Below are positions 15,874 through 24,229 of a DNA stretch of 64,000 bases, piece by piece (the stretch's first letter is position 1; the number at the start of each line of letters is the position of its first letter). The DNA is from Silanimonas sp. (GTDB lineage: Bacteria > Pseudomonadota > Gammaproteobacteria > Xanthomonadales > Xanthomonadaceae). The DNA lies in contig NZ_JAPZSC010000016.1 of NCBI RefSeq assembly GCF_027531545.1, positions 124,001-188,000 on the forward strand, in the 5' to 3' direction. Made by a program: the position numbers and the translations under genes. Below the pieces are notes generated by a model. That model saw nothing but the letters and a program-made list of their open reading frames with translations. It had not been told where the DNA came from and made no database searches.

Positions 15874-16839
15874 GTGGAAATCCTGATTGGCGTCATCCTC
15901 GTCGCCGGCATCCTCTTCCTCTTCAAGATGGTCCGCATCGTGCCGCAGGGCTTCGAGTGGACGGTGGAGCGCTTCGGCAAGTACACGCACACGATGGAGC
16001 CCGGCCTGCACTTCCTGTTCCCGGTGGTGCAGGGCGTGGGCCGCAAGATCAACATGATGGAGCAGGTGCTGGACATCCCCAGCCAGGACGTCATCACCAA
16101 GGACAACGCGGTGGTGAAGGTGGACGGCGTGGTGTTCTTCCAGGTGCTCGACGCCGCCAAGGCCGCCTACGAGGTGTCCGACCTCGAGTCCGCCACCATC
16201 GCCCTGGTGATGACCAACATCCGTACCGCGATCGGCTCGATGGACCTCGACGAATCGCTCTCCAAGCGCGACGAGATCAACGCCAAGCTGCTCGGCGTCA
16301 TCGACAGCGCCACCCATGCCTGGGGCATCAAGGTCAACCGCATCGAGCTGAAGGACATCCAGCCGCCGCAGAACCTGATCGACTCGATGGCCCGCCAGAT
16401 GAAGGCCGAGCGCGAGAAGCGCGCCAACATCCTCGAAGCCGAGGGCCTGCGCGCCGCCGAGATCCTGCGCGCCGAGGGCGAGAAGCAGGGCGCCGTGCTC
16501 GAGGCCCAAGGCAAGAAGGAGGCCGCCTTCCTCGAGGCCGAAGCCCGCGAGCGTCTCGCCGAAGCCGAAGCCAATGCCACCCGCATGGTCTCCGAGGCCA
16601 TTGCCAAGGGCGACGTGCAGGCGATCAACTATTTCGTGGCGCAGAAGTACGTCGAAGCCTTCCGCGAGCTCGCGCATTCGCCGAACAGCAAGTTCGTGAT
16701 GATGCCGATGGAGACCACGGGCATCATTTCGTCGATCGCCGGCATCGCCGAGCTGGCGAAGGAAGGGCTCGGCAACCAGCAGGCCACGCAGGCCGCCAAG
16801 GCCGCCGCCCGCACCGCGCCGCCCGCCATCCCGCGCTGA
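15874..16839 (+). CDS. qmcA: SPFH/stomatin-domain membrane protein QmcA
   Basis: 321 residues: one N-terminal membrane helix (ILIGVILVAGILFLF), then the SPFH/band-7 domain (VPQGFEWTVERFGKY to IELKDIQPPQ) and a long charged coiled coil rich in AEG/EAE repeats (about residues 170-240). Such proteins form ring-like oligomers linked to membrane microdomains and protease control. The start is GTG at 15874 with AAGGAG seven bases upstream. It is followed after 5 bp by an NfeD-like gene, the classic stomatin-NfeD pair. Confidence 0.93.
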   Translation: MEILIGVILVAGILFLFKMVRIVPQGFEWTVERFGKYTHTMEPGLHFLFPVVQGVGRKINMMEQVLDIPSQDVITKDNAVVKVDGVVFFQVLDAAKAAYEVSDLESATIALVMTNIRTAIGSMDLDESLSKRDEINAKLLGVIDSATHAWGIKVNRIELKDIQPPQNLIDSMARQMKAEREKRANILEAEGLRAAEILRAEGEKQGAVLEAQGKKEAAFLEAEARERLAEAEANATRMVSEAIAKGDVQAINYFVAQKYVEAFRELAHSPNSKFVMMPMETTGIISSIAGIAELAKEGLGNQQATQAAKAAARTAPPAIPR

Positions 16840-16844
16840 ACCCC

Positions 16845-17288
16845 ATGGACCTCGACTTCCGCCCCATCGTCATCTTCTGGGCTTGCCTCGCGCTGGGCCT
16901 GATCGCGCTGGAAACCCTGGTGCCGGGCGCTGCCCTGATCTGGCTCGGCCTCGCCGCCGGCGCGATGCTGGTGCTCGTCGTGTTCGTGCCCGACCTGCCG
17001 ATGTTCTGGCAGGCGGTGCTGTTCGTCGGTTCGTCGTTCGCGATCGTGGGCTTCTACTGGACGCGCATCCGCAAGACCGGCATCGCCAGCACGCAGCCGC
17101 TGCTCAACCGTCGCAGCGAGCAGTTGGTGGGGCAGGTGTATCCGCTGGAATCGGCCATCGAAAACGGCCGCGGCCGGGTCAAGATTGGCGATGCGTTCTG
17201 GATGGTCGTCGGCCCGGATCTGCCGCAGGGCGAGCGCGTGCGCATCGTCGCCGCGGAGTCGATGCAGCTGCGCGTCGAGCGCGCCTGA
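16845..17288 (+). CDS. NfeD-like membrane protein (short form)
   Basis: 147 residues: two or three membrane helices (about 8-70, including IVIFWACLALGLIALETLVPG) and a C-terminal OB-fold domain (LVGQVYPLESAIENGRGRV to VAAESMQLRVE). This is the short NfeD class without the N-terminal ClpP-like serine protease domain. It partners SPFH proteins; here it directly follows qmcA, and the pair likely forms one complex in the inner membrane. Confidence 0.9.
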   Translation: MDLDFRPIVIFWACLALGLIALETLVPGAALIWLGLAAGAMLVLVVFVPDLPMFWQAVLFVGSSFAIVGFYWTRIRKTGIASTQPLLNRRSEQLVGQVYPLESAIENGRGRVKIGDAFWMVVGPDLPQGERVRIVAAESMQLRVERA

Positions 17289-17337
17289 GCATCGACGGCG
17301 GCCGAAGCGCGATCACGCGGCCTTGTCTTTTTCGGGA

Positions 17338-17352
17338 TGAGAACGGTTATCA
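17338..17352 (+). promoter_or_regulatory. Candidate Fur box upstream of the iron ABC transporter genes
   Basis: TGAGAACGGTTATCA matches 11 of 14 defined positions of the 7-1-7 Fur consensus (TGATAAT-N-ATTATCA). It lies 31 bp before the start codon of the iron-binding lipoprotein, where a repressor would cover the promoter or transcription start. No clear -35/-10 pair could be fixed around it. Confidence 0.72.
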
Positions 17353-17383
17353 TTTGACCGTCTTCTCTGCCCCTGGAGTTTCC

Positions 17384-18481
17384 ATGCGCCTCTCCGCTGT
17401 TCCTCGCCTCCTGCCGATCGCTGCGGGCCTCCTCGCCGCGCTGACGCTCGCCGCCTGCTCGGCGCCGGCCGAGCCCGAATCGGCCGCTGCCGACGCTGCA
17501 GCAAGCGCGGACAACGCGGCTGATTCCGCGACCGCCGCCACGCCGGAAGGCCCGCTGGTCATCTACTCCGAGCGCAAGCCGCCGCTGCTCGATCCGGTGC
17601 TGGCCGCCTACACCGCCGAAACCGGCGTGCAGATCGAAACCCGCATCGATGGCGCCGACGCGCTGATCGAACGACTCGCCGCCGAAGGCGCGAGCACGCC
17701 GGCCGACCTGCTGATCACGGTCGATGCGGGCAATCTCTGGCAAGCCGCCGAGCGCAACCTGCTCGCACCGGTGGTGTCGCCGGCGCTCGAGGCGAACGTG
17801 CCGGCCAATCTGCGCGACGCGCAGGGCCGCTGGTTCGGGCTGTCCGAGCGCGCGCGCACCATCATGTATGCCAAGGACCGCGTCGATCCCGCCACGCTCA
17901 GCACCTATGAAGCGCTGGCCGAGCCGCAGTGGAAGGGCAAGCTCTGCCTGCGCTCGTCGGCCAAGGTCTACAACCAGTCGCTGGTCGCCACGATGATCGA
18001 GCGCCTCGGCGCCGACGCCACGCGCGAGGTGCTGAAGGGCTGGGTGGCGAACCTCGCCGCGCCGCCGTTCGCCGACGACACGCTGCTGCTGCAGGCCATT
18101 GCTGCTGGGCAATGCGAGGTCGGCATCACCAACACGTACTACCTTGGTCGTTTGGTGAAGGAAGACGCCGCGTTCGCCGTGGCGCCGTTCTGGCCGAACC
18201 AGGCCGACGCCGGCGTGCACGTCAACATCTCCGGCGCGGGCGTGGTCGCCGCCAGCGATCGTCCGGAGCAGGCGCAGGCGCTGCTCGAGTGGCTGGCCAG
18301 CGATACGGTGCAGGCCAAGTTCGCCGGCCTGAACTTCGAGTACCCGGTGAAGCCCGGCATGGCGCTCGACCCGATCGTTTCGGCCTGGGGTGAGTTCAAG
18401 GCCGATCCGGTCGATATCGCCGTCGCGGGCCGTCGCCAGGCCGAAGCGGTGATGCTGATGAACGAGGCCGGATGGCGCTGA
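17384..18481 (+). CDS. Iron(III) ABC transporter substrate-binding lipoprotein
   Basis: 365 residues. The signal peptide ends in a lipobox LAAC (Cys25), so the mature protein is a lipoprotein, followed by an Ala/Asp-rich linker. The rest follows the FbpA/FutA fold: LVIYSERKPPLLDPVL, ADLLITVDAGNLW, ARTIMYAKDRVDP, KLCLRSSAKVYNQSLV and EVGITNTYYLGRL, where the NTYY tyrosines match the Fe(III)-binding Tyr pair of this family. GGAG lies six bases before the ATG. It overlaps the permease gene by 10 bp and lies behind a Fur-type site, which fits ferric iron import. Confidence 0.9.
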   Translation: MRLSAVPRLLPIAAGLLAALTLAACSAPAEPESAAADAAASADNAADSATAATPEGPLVIYSERKPPLLDPVLAAYTAETGVQIETRIDGADALIERLAAEGASTPADLLITVDAGNLWQAAERNLLAPVVSPALEANVPANLRDAQGRWFGLSERARTIMYAKDRVDPATLSTYEALAEPQWKGKLCLRSSAKVYNQSLVATMIERLGADATREVLKGWVANLAAPPFADDTLLLQAIAAGQCEVGITNTYYLGRLVKEDAAFAVAPFWPNQADAGVHVNISGAGVVAASDRPEQAQALLEWLASDTVQAKFAGLNFEYPVKPGMALDPIVSAWGEFKADPVDIAVAGRRQAEAVMLMNEAGWR

Positions 18482-20049
18482 CGCCAAGCCCGCTGTCCTT
18501 GTGGTCCACGCGCGGCGCCGTTCTCGGCGCCGCGCTGCTGTTGTGCGCGCCGCTGGCCTTCCTCGCGATCTCGCCGGGCGAGGTCGCTCCCGGCCTCTGG
18601 CCGCACGTGGCCTCGGTGATGCTGCCGCGCGCGCTGGGTCAGACCTTGGCCTTGCTCGTTGGCGTCGGCGCGGTCGCGCTGGTGCTCGGCATCGGCTTCG
18701 CGTGGGCGGTGACGCGCCATGAGTTTCCCGGACGGCGCTGGCTGGAATGGGCCTTGGCCCTGCCGCTTGCGTTTCCGGCCTATGTGCTGGCCTACGTGTA
18801 TGTCGCCGGCCTGAGTTTCGACGCGGCGCCGGCCCGTGCGTGGCGAGCCCTCGGTTTGCCGGCCGATGCATTTCCCGAAGTGCGCAGTCTGCTGGGCGCC
18901 TGCGTGGTGCTCGGCCTCGCGCTCTTTCCTTATGTGTACCTCATGATGCGCGCCACCCTGCAGAGGCACGGCAGCGCGGCGTTCGACGCGGCGCGATTGC
19001 TGGGTGCTTCGCCGCGTCAGGCTTTCGTTCGCGTTGTTCTGCCGGCGACGCGCGTGGCTTGGCTCGGCGCGCTCGGCTTGGTGCTGCTGGAAACGCTGGC
19101 CGATTTCGGCGCGGTCAAGCTGCTTGGCCGCGACACGCTCACCACGCTGGTGATCCAGAGCTGGACTGGCCTGAACTCGCTGGCGCTTGCGGCGCAGTTG
19201 GCGCTGGCGATGCTCGGCGGCGTGCTTCTCGTCCTGCTGCTGGCGCATCGCGGCCGCCGCGCCCTGCCACCGCCGGGGCCGGAATTGCGCGCGCCCCAGC
19301 GAACCCGCCTGCCGCGTGGGGCCGGCTTCGCGGTGTCGCTCGCGGCCTTGCTCGTGGTGGCGCTTGGCGTGGTGTGGCCGATGGCGCAATTGCTGGCTTG
19401 GCTGCCGCCGACCCCCTGGGCTGCGATGCCCTGGGCGGCCTTGCGCGGCACCGTCATGATCGCTGCGCTTGCGGCGGTCGTCGCCGTGGCGCTTGGTGTG
19501 CTGATCGCCGCGGCGCGTCGGCGCTTCCCTGAGGATCGCTGGCTCGGTGCCGGTGCCTTCCTCGCCGGCCTCGGCTACGCGGTGCCGGGCGCGGTGATGG
19601 CGGTGGCGGTGTTCTGGTGCCTGCTCGCGATCGAGCGCGCGCTTGGCCTGTCCGGATGGTCGACCGGCCTGGTTGCACTCATCCTCGCGTTGGTGATGCG
19701 CTTCCAACGCGTCGGCCTGTCCGGTGCTTCGGCGGCGCTTGCGCTGCTGCGCCCGCACCTGATGGATTCGGCCGCGCTGCTCGGCCAGGGGCGTTTCCTC
19801 CGCTGGTGGCAGGTGGGCCTTCCGGTGCTGCGCCCCGGCCTGTTCGCCGCCGCGTTGCTGGTGTTCGTCGAGGCCATGAAGGAACTGCCGGCCACGCTGA
19901 TGCTGCGTCCCTTCGGCTGGGACACGCTGGCGGTCGAGGTGTACTCGGCGACGTCGGAAGGGCTGTGGGACCGGGCCGCGCTGCCCGCGCTGCTGTTGGT
20001 GGTGGTGGGCCTCGTGCCGGTGGTTGCGCTGCTCCGCCAGCGTCACTGA
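18472..20049 (+). CDS. Iron(III) ABC transporter permease (fused, two-domain)
   Basis: 525 residues with about twelve membrane helices in two homologous halves, as in FbpB/SfuB. Each half has an EAA-type loop for docking the ATPase: [24 protein letters not shown] (read as [10 protein letters not shown] then VLPATR) and [23 protein letters not shown] ([10 protein letters not shown] then VGLPVL). It is translationally coupled to the binding protein upstream. No ATP-binding subunit follows; the next gene is gcvT. The transporter must borrow an ATPase encoded elsewhere or the ATPase gene has been lost. Confidence 0.92.
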   Translation: MALTPSPLSLWSTRGAVLGAALLLCAPLAFLAISPGEVAPGLWPHVASVMLPRALGQTLALLVGVGAVALVLGIGFAWAVTRHEFPGRRWLEWALALPLAFPAYVLAYVYVAGLSFDAAPARAWRALGLPADAFPEVRSLLGACVVLGLALFPYVYLMMRATLQRHGSAAFDAARLLGASPRQAFVRVVLPATRVAWLGALGLVLLETLADFGAVKLLGRDTLTTLVIQSWTGLNSLALAAQLALAMLGGVLLVLLLAHRGRRALPPPGPELRAPQRTRLPRGAGFAVSLAALLVVALGVVWPMAQLLAWLPPTPWAAMPWAALRGTVMIAALAAVVAVALGVLIAAARRRFPEDRWLGAGAFLAGLGYAVPGAVMAVAVFWCLLAIERALGLSGWSTGLVALILALVMRFQRVGLSGASAALALLRPHLMDSAALLGQGRFLRWWQVGLPVLRPGLFAAALLVFVEAMKELPATLMLRPFGWDTLAVEVYSATSEGLWDRAALPALLLVVVGLVPVVALLRQRH

Positions 20050-20116
20050 CGCCGCGGCACCGCGGCGGGCGCATCTGCGATACTTGGTTCCATCCGAAAC
20101 CACCGCAGAGCGCGCG

Positions 20117-21220
20117 ATGACGAAGTCCACGGTCCTCAATGCCACCCATCGCGCCCGCGGCGCCCGCATGGTCGATTTCGGCGGCTGGGACATGCCGCTG
20201 AACTACGGTTCGCAGATCGAGGAGCACCACCTCGTCCGCCGCGATGCCGGCATGTTCGACGTGTCGCACATGACCGTGGTCGACCTCCGCGGCGACCAGG
20301 TCCGTCCCTTCCTTCGCCAGCTCGTCGCCAATTCGGTCGACAAGCTCAAGGTGCCTGGCAAGGCCCTCTACGCCTGCATGCTGAATCCGCAGGGCGGCGT
20401 CATCGACGACCTGATCGTCTACTTCATGGGCGAATCGTGGTTCCGCGTCGTGGTCAACGCCGCCACCCGCGACAAGGATCTGCCGTGGATCGAAGCGCAG
20501 GCGAAGGCCTTCGGCGTTGCCGTGCAGGAGCGTCCGGAGCTTTCCATGATCGCGGTGCAGGGCCCGAACGCCCGCGCCAAGTTCGCCTCGCTGCTGTCGG
20601 CCGAAGCCTCGGCCAGCGTGCTGGCGCTTGGCCGCTTCGCCGCTGCGGAAGTGCCGGGGCCGCAGGGTCCGCTCTTCGTCGCGCGCACCGGCTACACCGG
20701 CGAAGACGGTTTCGAAGTCATCGTCCCGGAAGCCGACGCGGTCGCATTGTGGGAAGCGCTCGAAGGCGCAGGCGTTGGCCCTGCGGGCCTCGGCGCGCGC
20801 GACACGCTGCGCCTCGAGGCCGGCATGGCGCTGTACGGCCAGGACATGGACGACGGCGTCAGCCCGCTCGAAGCCGGCCTCGCCTGGACGGTGGCCTTCG
20901 ACGAGGGCCGCGACTTCACCGGTCGCGCCGTCCTTGAAGCGCAGAAGGCCGCCGGCGTGCCGCGCCAGACGATCGGCCTCGTCATGGACGAGAAGGGCGT
21001 GCTGCGCCACGGCCAGCCCGTGCACACCGCCAGCGGCGTCGGCGAAATCCTCTCCGGCACCTTCTCGCCCACCCTCGGCCGCTCGATCGCATTGGCCCGC
21101 GTGCCGGGCGGCGAGCTCGGTGCGGTCGAGGTCGACATCCGCGGCAAGCGCATCCCGGTGCGCGTCGTGAAATATCCTTTCGTCCGCGACGGCCAGCCGC
21201 AGCCCGGCGCGCTGGCCTGA
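20117..21220 (+). CDS. gcvT: Glycine cleavage system T protein (aminomethyltransferase)
   Basis: 367 residues, normal GcvT length. Recognised by [21 protein letters not shown] (as THRARGARM and FGGWDMPL), [40 protein letters not shown] and [15 protein letters not shown], the folate-binding and aminomethyl-transfer regions. It moves the methylene carbon from the H-protein aminomethyl-lipoyl arm to tetrahydrofolate, releasing ammonia. ATG 20117 gives the family's usual N-terminus. gcvH follows after 58 bp; gcvP is not in the window. Confidence 0.96.
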   Translation: MTKSTVLNATHRARGARMVDFGGWDMPLNYGSQIEEHHLVRRDAGMFDVSHMTVVDLRGDQVRPFLRQLVANSVDKLKVPGKALYACMLNPQGGVIDDLIVYFMGESWFRVVVNAATRDKDLPWIEAQAKAFGVAVQERPELSMIAVQGPNARAKFASLLSAEASASVLALGRFAAAEVPGPQGPLFVARTGYTGEDGFEVIVPEADAVALWEALEGAGVGPAGLGARDTLRLEAGMALYGQDMDDGVSPLEAGLAWTVAFDEGRDFTGRAVLEAQKAAGVPRQTIGLVMDEKGVLRHGQPVHTASGVGEILSGTFSPTLGRSIALARVPGGELGAVEVDIRGKRIPVRVVKYPFVRDGQPQPGALA

Positions 21221-21278
21221 TCCACACCGAATACCCCGGCCCCGTCCGCCCCGCATTCCACCGAACCCGGAGATCCCG

Positions 21279-21665
21279 ATGAGCAACGTTCCCGCCGACC
21301 TGAAGTTCATGAAGTCCCACGAGTGGGTCCGCGCCGAGGGCGACGGCCGCTTCACCGTCGGCATCAGCGACGACGCGCAGGCTGCGCTGGGCGACCTCGT
21401 CTACGTCGAGCTGCCGTCGGAAGGCGACGAGCTCACCCAGGGCGCCGGCTGCGCCGTCGTCGAGTCGGTCAAGGCCGCTTCCGACGTCTACGCGCCGCTC
21501 TCCGGCAAGGTCGTCGCCGTCAACGCTGCGCTCGCCGACGCCCCGGAGACGATCAACGGCGACGCCTACGGCGCCGGTTGGATGTTCGTCGTCGAGGCCA
21601 GCGATGCCTCGCAGCTCGGATCGTTGCTCTCGGCCGCCGACTACGGCGCGACGCTCGAAGACTGA
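21279..21665 (+). CDS. gcvH: Glycine cleavage system H protein (lipoyl carrier)
   Basis: 128 residues. The lipoyl-lysine is Lys65 in VESVKAASDVYAPLSG. The rest matches the H-protein beta fold (KSHEWVR, VGISDDAQAALGDLVYVELP, NGDAYGAGWMFVV). It shuttles the aminomethyl group between GcvP, GcvT and the L protein. A GGAG ribosome binding site precedes the ATG. It is co-directional with gcvT and is followed by a hairpin at 21712-21741 that probably ends the transcript. Confidence 0.97.
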   Translation: MSNVPADLKFMKSHEWVRAEGDGRFTVGISDDAQAALGDLVYVELPSEGDELTQGAGCAVVESVKAASDVYAPLSGKVVAVNAALADAPETINGDAYGAGWMFVVEASDASQLGSLLSAADYGATLED

Positions 21666-21711
21666 GGGAATCGCCATCGCGGCGGCGCCGGTCGGCGCCT
21701 CGCGACGCTCG

Positions 21712-21741
21712 CGAAGGCCGCGCCGAAGGGTGCGGCCTTCG
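21712..21741 (+). terminator. Hairpin downstream of gcvH
   Basis: CGAAGGCCGC and GCGGCCTTCG form a perfect 10-bp stem around a 10-base loop, 46 bp after the gcvH stop. The following bases (TCGTTCC) are only mildly T-rich, so it is a weak intrinsic terminator or a 3-prime-end stabiliser. Confidence 0.6.
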
Positions 21742-21787
21742 TCGTTCCAGGCCTCCGAAAGCGCGCATCGACGCTCCGGAATCGCGT

Positions 21788-21817
21788 CGCGGAGGAAAAA
21801 AGTTCGCGCAGTTTTGA
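21788..21817 (+). repeat. A-rich element, copy 1
   Basis: This 30-base stretch reads as a GGAGG-like block, a run of six A, then TTCGCGCAGTTTTGA. It is an imperfect copy of the element at 22051-22081, in the same orientation about 260 bp away. It lacks a good -10 box downstream, so it may be a degenerate copy of the promoter region. Confidence 0.5.
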
Positions 21818-22050
21818 TTTGTGCGCTGCACCAAACGTCGACTTGGGCACTTTCGGCGTCGCATCGTCGGCATGGCGGTTGCGTCTGGAACGAAGCGCTT
21901 CGCCGATGTCCGGAACGCTCCCGAGGCGAGTGCGCGTTTTCGATATCGCGGTTTATTCCCGCGTTTTGTGCATTCTTCGCGAATGCGCCTCCGCGTCGCG
22001 AGGCATTGGCGCGGAGCGAAGCGAGCTCATCGCGCGCGCTCGGCGTCGGA

Positions 22051-22081
22051 GCGGCGGAAAAAAAATTCGCAAAGTTGTTGA
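22051..22081 (+). repeat. A-rich element, copy 2, overlapping a promoter
   Basis: This 31-base stretch has GCGGCGG, a run of eight A, then TTCGCAAAGTTGTTGA. It overlaps the TTGACA of the candidate promoter at 22078. The A-run lies where an UP element would contact RNA polymerase alpha subunits. Confidence 0.5.
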
Positions 22082-22106
22082 CACAAAAAAAATGCGTGGC
22101 TAGTTT
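22078..22106 (+). promoter_or_regulatory. Candidate sigma-70 promoter for the H1-like gene
   Basis: A perfect TTGACA at 22078-22083 is followed after 17 bases by TAGTTT at 22101-22106 (3 of 6 to the -10 consensus) and preceded by an A-tract. It is the best promoter match in the gene-free interval and points at the H1-like gene. Confidence 0.5.
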
Positions 22107-22442
22107 CCGCCGCAACGCAAGTCACATCACGACGAGTGATCCGAACGCACCTCCATCCGCATTGCGAACACGACGATCTCGCCCGAACGGCTCCGGCCCG
22201 GGGCGTGCGGTCCGACTCCCTCTCTCGCAATGCCGAGGTCCCCTTTCCCGGAACTGTCCCGCAAGGCCGCGATGTCCGCGCCGGTGGGGTGCTTCCGCGC
22301 GCCGCGATCCAGCGGCCAACCGCATCCACGCCGACGATCCCGTCGGCGCGGGTTTGCCGCGACGCCCAGCGTCGTGGCTCTGCCTTTGCTACTGGGCAAG
22401 TGACACAAGGCACTACGCCAAACCACTGACGAGGAGTGAACC

Positions 22443-22811
22443 ATGGCTGTCAAGAAAGCTGCGAAGAAAGCCGCTAAGAAAGCGGTGAAGAAGGTTGCCA
22501 AGAAGGCCGCCGCCAAGAAGACCGTGAAGAAGGCCGCCAAGAAGGCCACCAAGAAGGTCGCCAAGAAGGCCGCCAAGAAGGTCGTCAAGAAGGCTGCCAA
22601 GAAGGCCGCCCCGAAGAAGGCCGCCAAGAAGGCCGTGAAAAAGGCTGCCCCGAAGAAGGCCGTCAAGAAGGCTGCGAAGAAGAAGGCTGCCCCGAAGAAG
22701 GCCGCCAAGAAGGCTGCCCCGAAGAAGGCTGCGAAGAAGAAGGCTGCTCCCAAGAAGAAGTCGGCCCCGAAGGCCGCTCCGGCTCCGGCCGCGCCCGTTG
22801 CGGCGATGTAA
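22443..22811 (+). CDS. Histone H1-like, Lys/Ala-rich DNA-binding protein (AlgP-like)
   Basis: A 122-residue, extremely basic protein made of KKAAKK, KKVAKK and APKKA repeats, ending in a Pro/Ala tail (APAPAAPVAAM). It resembles the C-terminal tails of eukaryotic H1 and bacterial proteins such as AlgP or HupN-type histone H1-like factors, which bind DNA non-specifically. No globular domain is present. A GAGGAG site lies just before the ATG. The repeats are almost all AAG, GCC and GCT codons, so copy number may vary between strains. Expression probably starts at 22078-22106 and ends at the terminator at 22887-22914. Confidence 0.85.
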   Translation: MAVKKAAKKAAKKAVKKVAKKAAAKKTVKKAAKKATKKVAKKAAKKVVKKAAKKAAPKKAAKKAVKKAAPKKAVKKAAKKKAAPKKAAKKAAPKKAAKKKAAPKKKSAPKAAPAPAAPVAAM

Positions 22812-22886
22812 GCCAAAGCCGTACCCGATTGCTGTAATCACCCCCGGTCCGTTGCCCAGGCGGCCGGGGGACTTTGCAAAGGCCAT

Positions 22887-22914
22887 AACGCCCCGAGAGG
22901 GGCGTTAGCTTTTT
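22887..22914 (+). terminator. Rho-independent terminator of the H1-like gene
   Basis: AACGCCCC and GGGGCGTT form a perfect 8-bp stem with a GAGA tetraloop, followed by AGC and five T residues. It lies 76 bp after the stop codon. A second GC-rich inverted repeat (CCCCCGG with CCGGGGG) lies just upstream near 22840-22870. Confidence 0.85.
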
Positions 22915-22930
22915 CCGGGGCTGTGACGCG

Positions 22931-24157
22931 TCAGCGGCCGTTGACGAGGTCGACCCACTTGCCGTCGGGCTTGCCGAGCACGGTGTCGAGGAAGGTCGGC
23001 ATGAGGCCCGAGGGCAGGGCAGATTCGCTGTTCCAGAGCACCACGATGCCGACGTCGCGGCGCGGCAGCAGGCCGATCATCCCGCGATACCCCTGCACGG
23101 CGCCCGCGTGGTAGACGAGCGGCTCACCGTCGTAATCGAACACGCGCCAGCCAGTGCCGTAGTGGGCGTTGCGAAGGCGTGTGCGGCGCCAGGGCGAGCC
23201 CGAGAGCTGGTCGGGCGTCCGCACCAGCGGTGCGTGCAGGTCGTCGAGCATCGCCGTGGAGAGCACCTCGGGATGGTGTCCGAGCTGCGCCTTTGCCCAG
23301 ATGGCCATGTCGTGGATCGAGGCATTGATGCCCGCCGCTGGGGGCACGCGGTAGTAGTTCTCGCGCGGGCGCACCGGCGTCCAGCCACGGCCCGCGCGCA
23401 CGTGCGGGCGCGCCCAGCGAGCGCTGCCCTCGAGCCCGTCGCGGCCGAACGTGGTGTCCTCCATGCCGAGCGGGGCGAACAGCCGGAGCTCGACCTGGCG
23501 GGTGTAGAAGTCGCCCGTCACCGCGAACACCACGTCGCCGATCAGGCTGAAGGCGACGTTCTGGTAGCCGAAGCACTCGCCCGGCGCGCACAGCAGTGGC
23601 GCCTGGTTGAGTCGTGCGGCCAGCAGCGGATAGGGCGTGTCGCCCTCGAGGTCGCGATCGTACGTGTGGTACTTGAGGCCCATGCGATGGGCCAGCGCGT
23701 CGCGCACGGTGAGGCGCGTCGAACCGGCGGCATCCGCGAGCTGGAAGGTCGGCAACTGCTGGTCGAGCGGCATGTCCCAGCGCAGGGCGCCGTCCTCCAC
23801 GAGCAGCCCGGCCAGGGTGCCGGCGAAGCCCTTGGACAGCGAGGCGATGCGGAAGACCGTGCGGTCGTCGATGCGCTCGCCGTTGGCGCCGCCGGTGCGG
23901 CCGTAGCCCTTCGCCAATCGGGTGTGATCGCCATGGACCACGGCCACCGCCACGCCGGGAACACCGCGGCCGATGATCGCCTGCGCCAGCGCATCGATGT
24001 CGGCCGTGGCCTTGGCGACCGTCGCCTCGTCCACGGGGATCGTCGAGGGTGCGGGCGTCGAGAGGCTGGCCGCAGCCTGCGGAGCGGGCGGCGTCGCGAG
24101 GGCGGGCAGGGTGGCGGTCGCGATCAGGAGCGACAGGAGAAGCTTGCGGGGACGCAT
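22931..24157 (-). CDS. Serine hydrolase, class C beta-lactamase family (exported)
   Basis: 408 residues with a signal peptide (MRPRKLLLSLLIATATLPALA). The penicillin-binding fold motifs are present: SxxK as SLSK (Ser106, Lys109), YxN as YQN (Tyr198, Asn200) and an HxG as YHAG near residue 350 in place of KTG. This set is usual for esterases, D-aminopeptidases and peptidoglycan-related enzymes of the AmpC/LACTB group rather than true beta-lactamases. I chose ATG 24157, which places the signal peptide at the start. It is divergent from lemA. Substrate unknown. Confidence 0.88.
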   Translation of the reverse strand: MRPRKLLLSLLIATATLPALATPPAPQAAASLSTPAPSTIPVDEATVAKATADIDALAQAIIGRGVPGVAVAVVHGDHTRLAKGYGRTGGANGERIDDRTVFRIASLSKGFAGTLAGLLVEDGALRWDMPLDQQLPTFQLADAAGSTRLTVRDALAHRMGLKYHTYDRDLEGDTPYPLLAARLNQAPLLCAPGECFGYQNVAFSLIGDVVFAVTGDFYTRQVELRLFAPLGMEDTTFGRDGLEGSARWARPHVRAGRGWTPVRPRENYYRVPPAAGINASIHDMAIWAKAQLGHHPEVLSTAMLDDLHAPLVRTPDQLSGSPWRRTRLRNAHYGTGWRVFDYDGEPLVYHAGAVQGYRGMIGLLPRRDVGIVVLWNSESALPSGLMPTFLDTVLGKPDGKWVDLVNGR

Positions 24158-24229
24158 GGGCGACGTATGCTGGAACTGCGTCGATTCTAGCGCTTCGACG
24201 CGCCCCCCTCGTTCAAGGAGTGTTCGCGG

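Larger units (their letters stand above)
21742..22442 (+). other. Gene-free interval and long leader before the H1-like gene
   Basis: About 700 bp in which no open frame on either strand has a recognisable protein or a convincing start. It holds two related A-rich elements (21788-21817 and 22051-22081), the second of which ends in a TTGACA box. If that box is used, the downstream gene has an untranslated leader of about 330 bases, GC-rich and able to form many helices, for example around CGACGATCCCGTCG (22332-22345). I do not recognise a known riboswitch or small RNA in it. Confidence 0.6.

Noticed and set aside
18139-20193. A 684-codon antisense frame over the iron permease
   Set aside because: Overlaps two well-supported genes and encodes an Arg/Gln/His-rich chain with no domain.
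21604-22488. A 294-codon frame crossing the gene-free interval into the H1-like gene
   Set aside because: It overlaps the end of gcvH and the start of the H1-like gene in another frame, crosses the candidate promoter, and has no start signal or motif.
22443-22811. Tandem repeats considered as a repeat array or CRISPR
   Set aside because: The periodicity is that of KKA/APKKA codons in an open reading frame with a ribosome binding site; units vary and there are no spacers.
22931-24157. Antibiotic-resistance class C beta-lactamase
   Set aside because: It has HxG (YHAG) rather than KTG and resembles esterase/peptidase relatives, so resistance is not supported.
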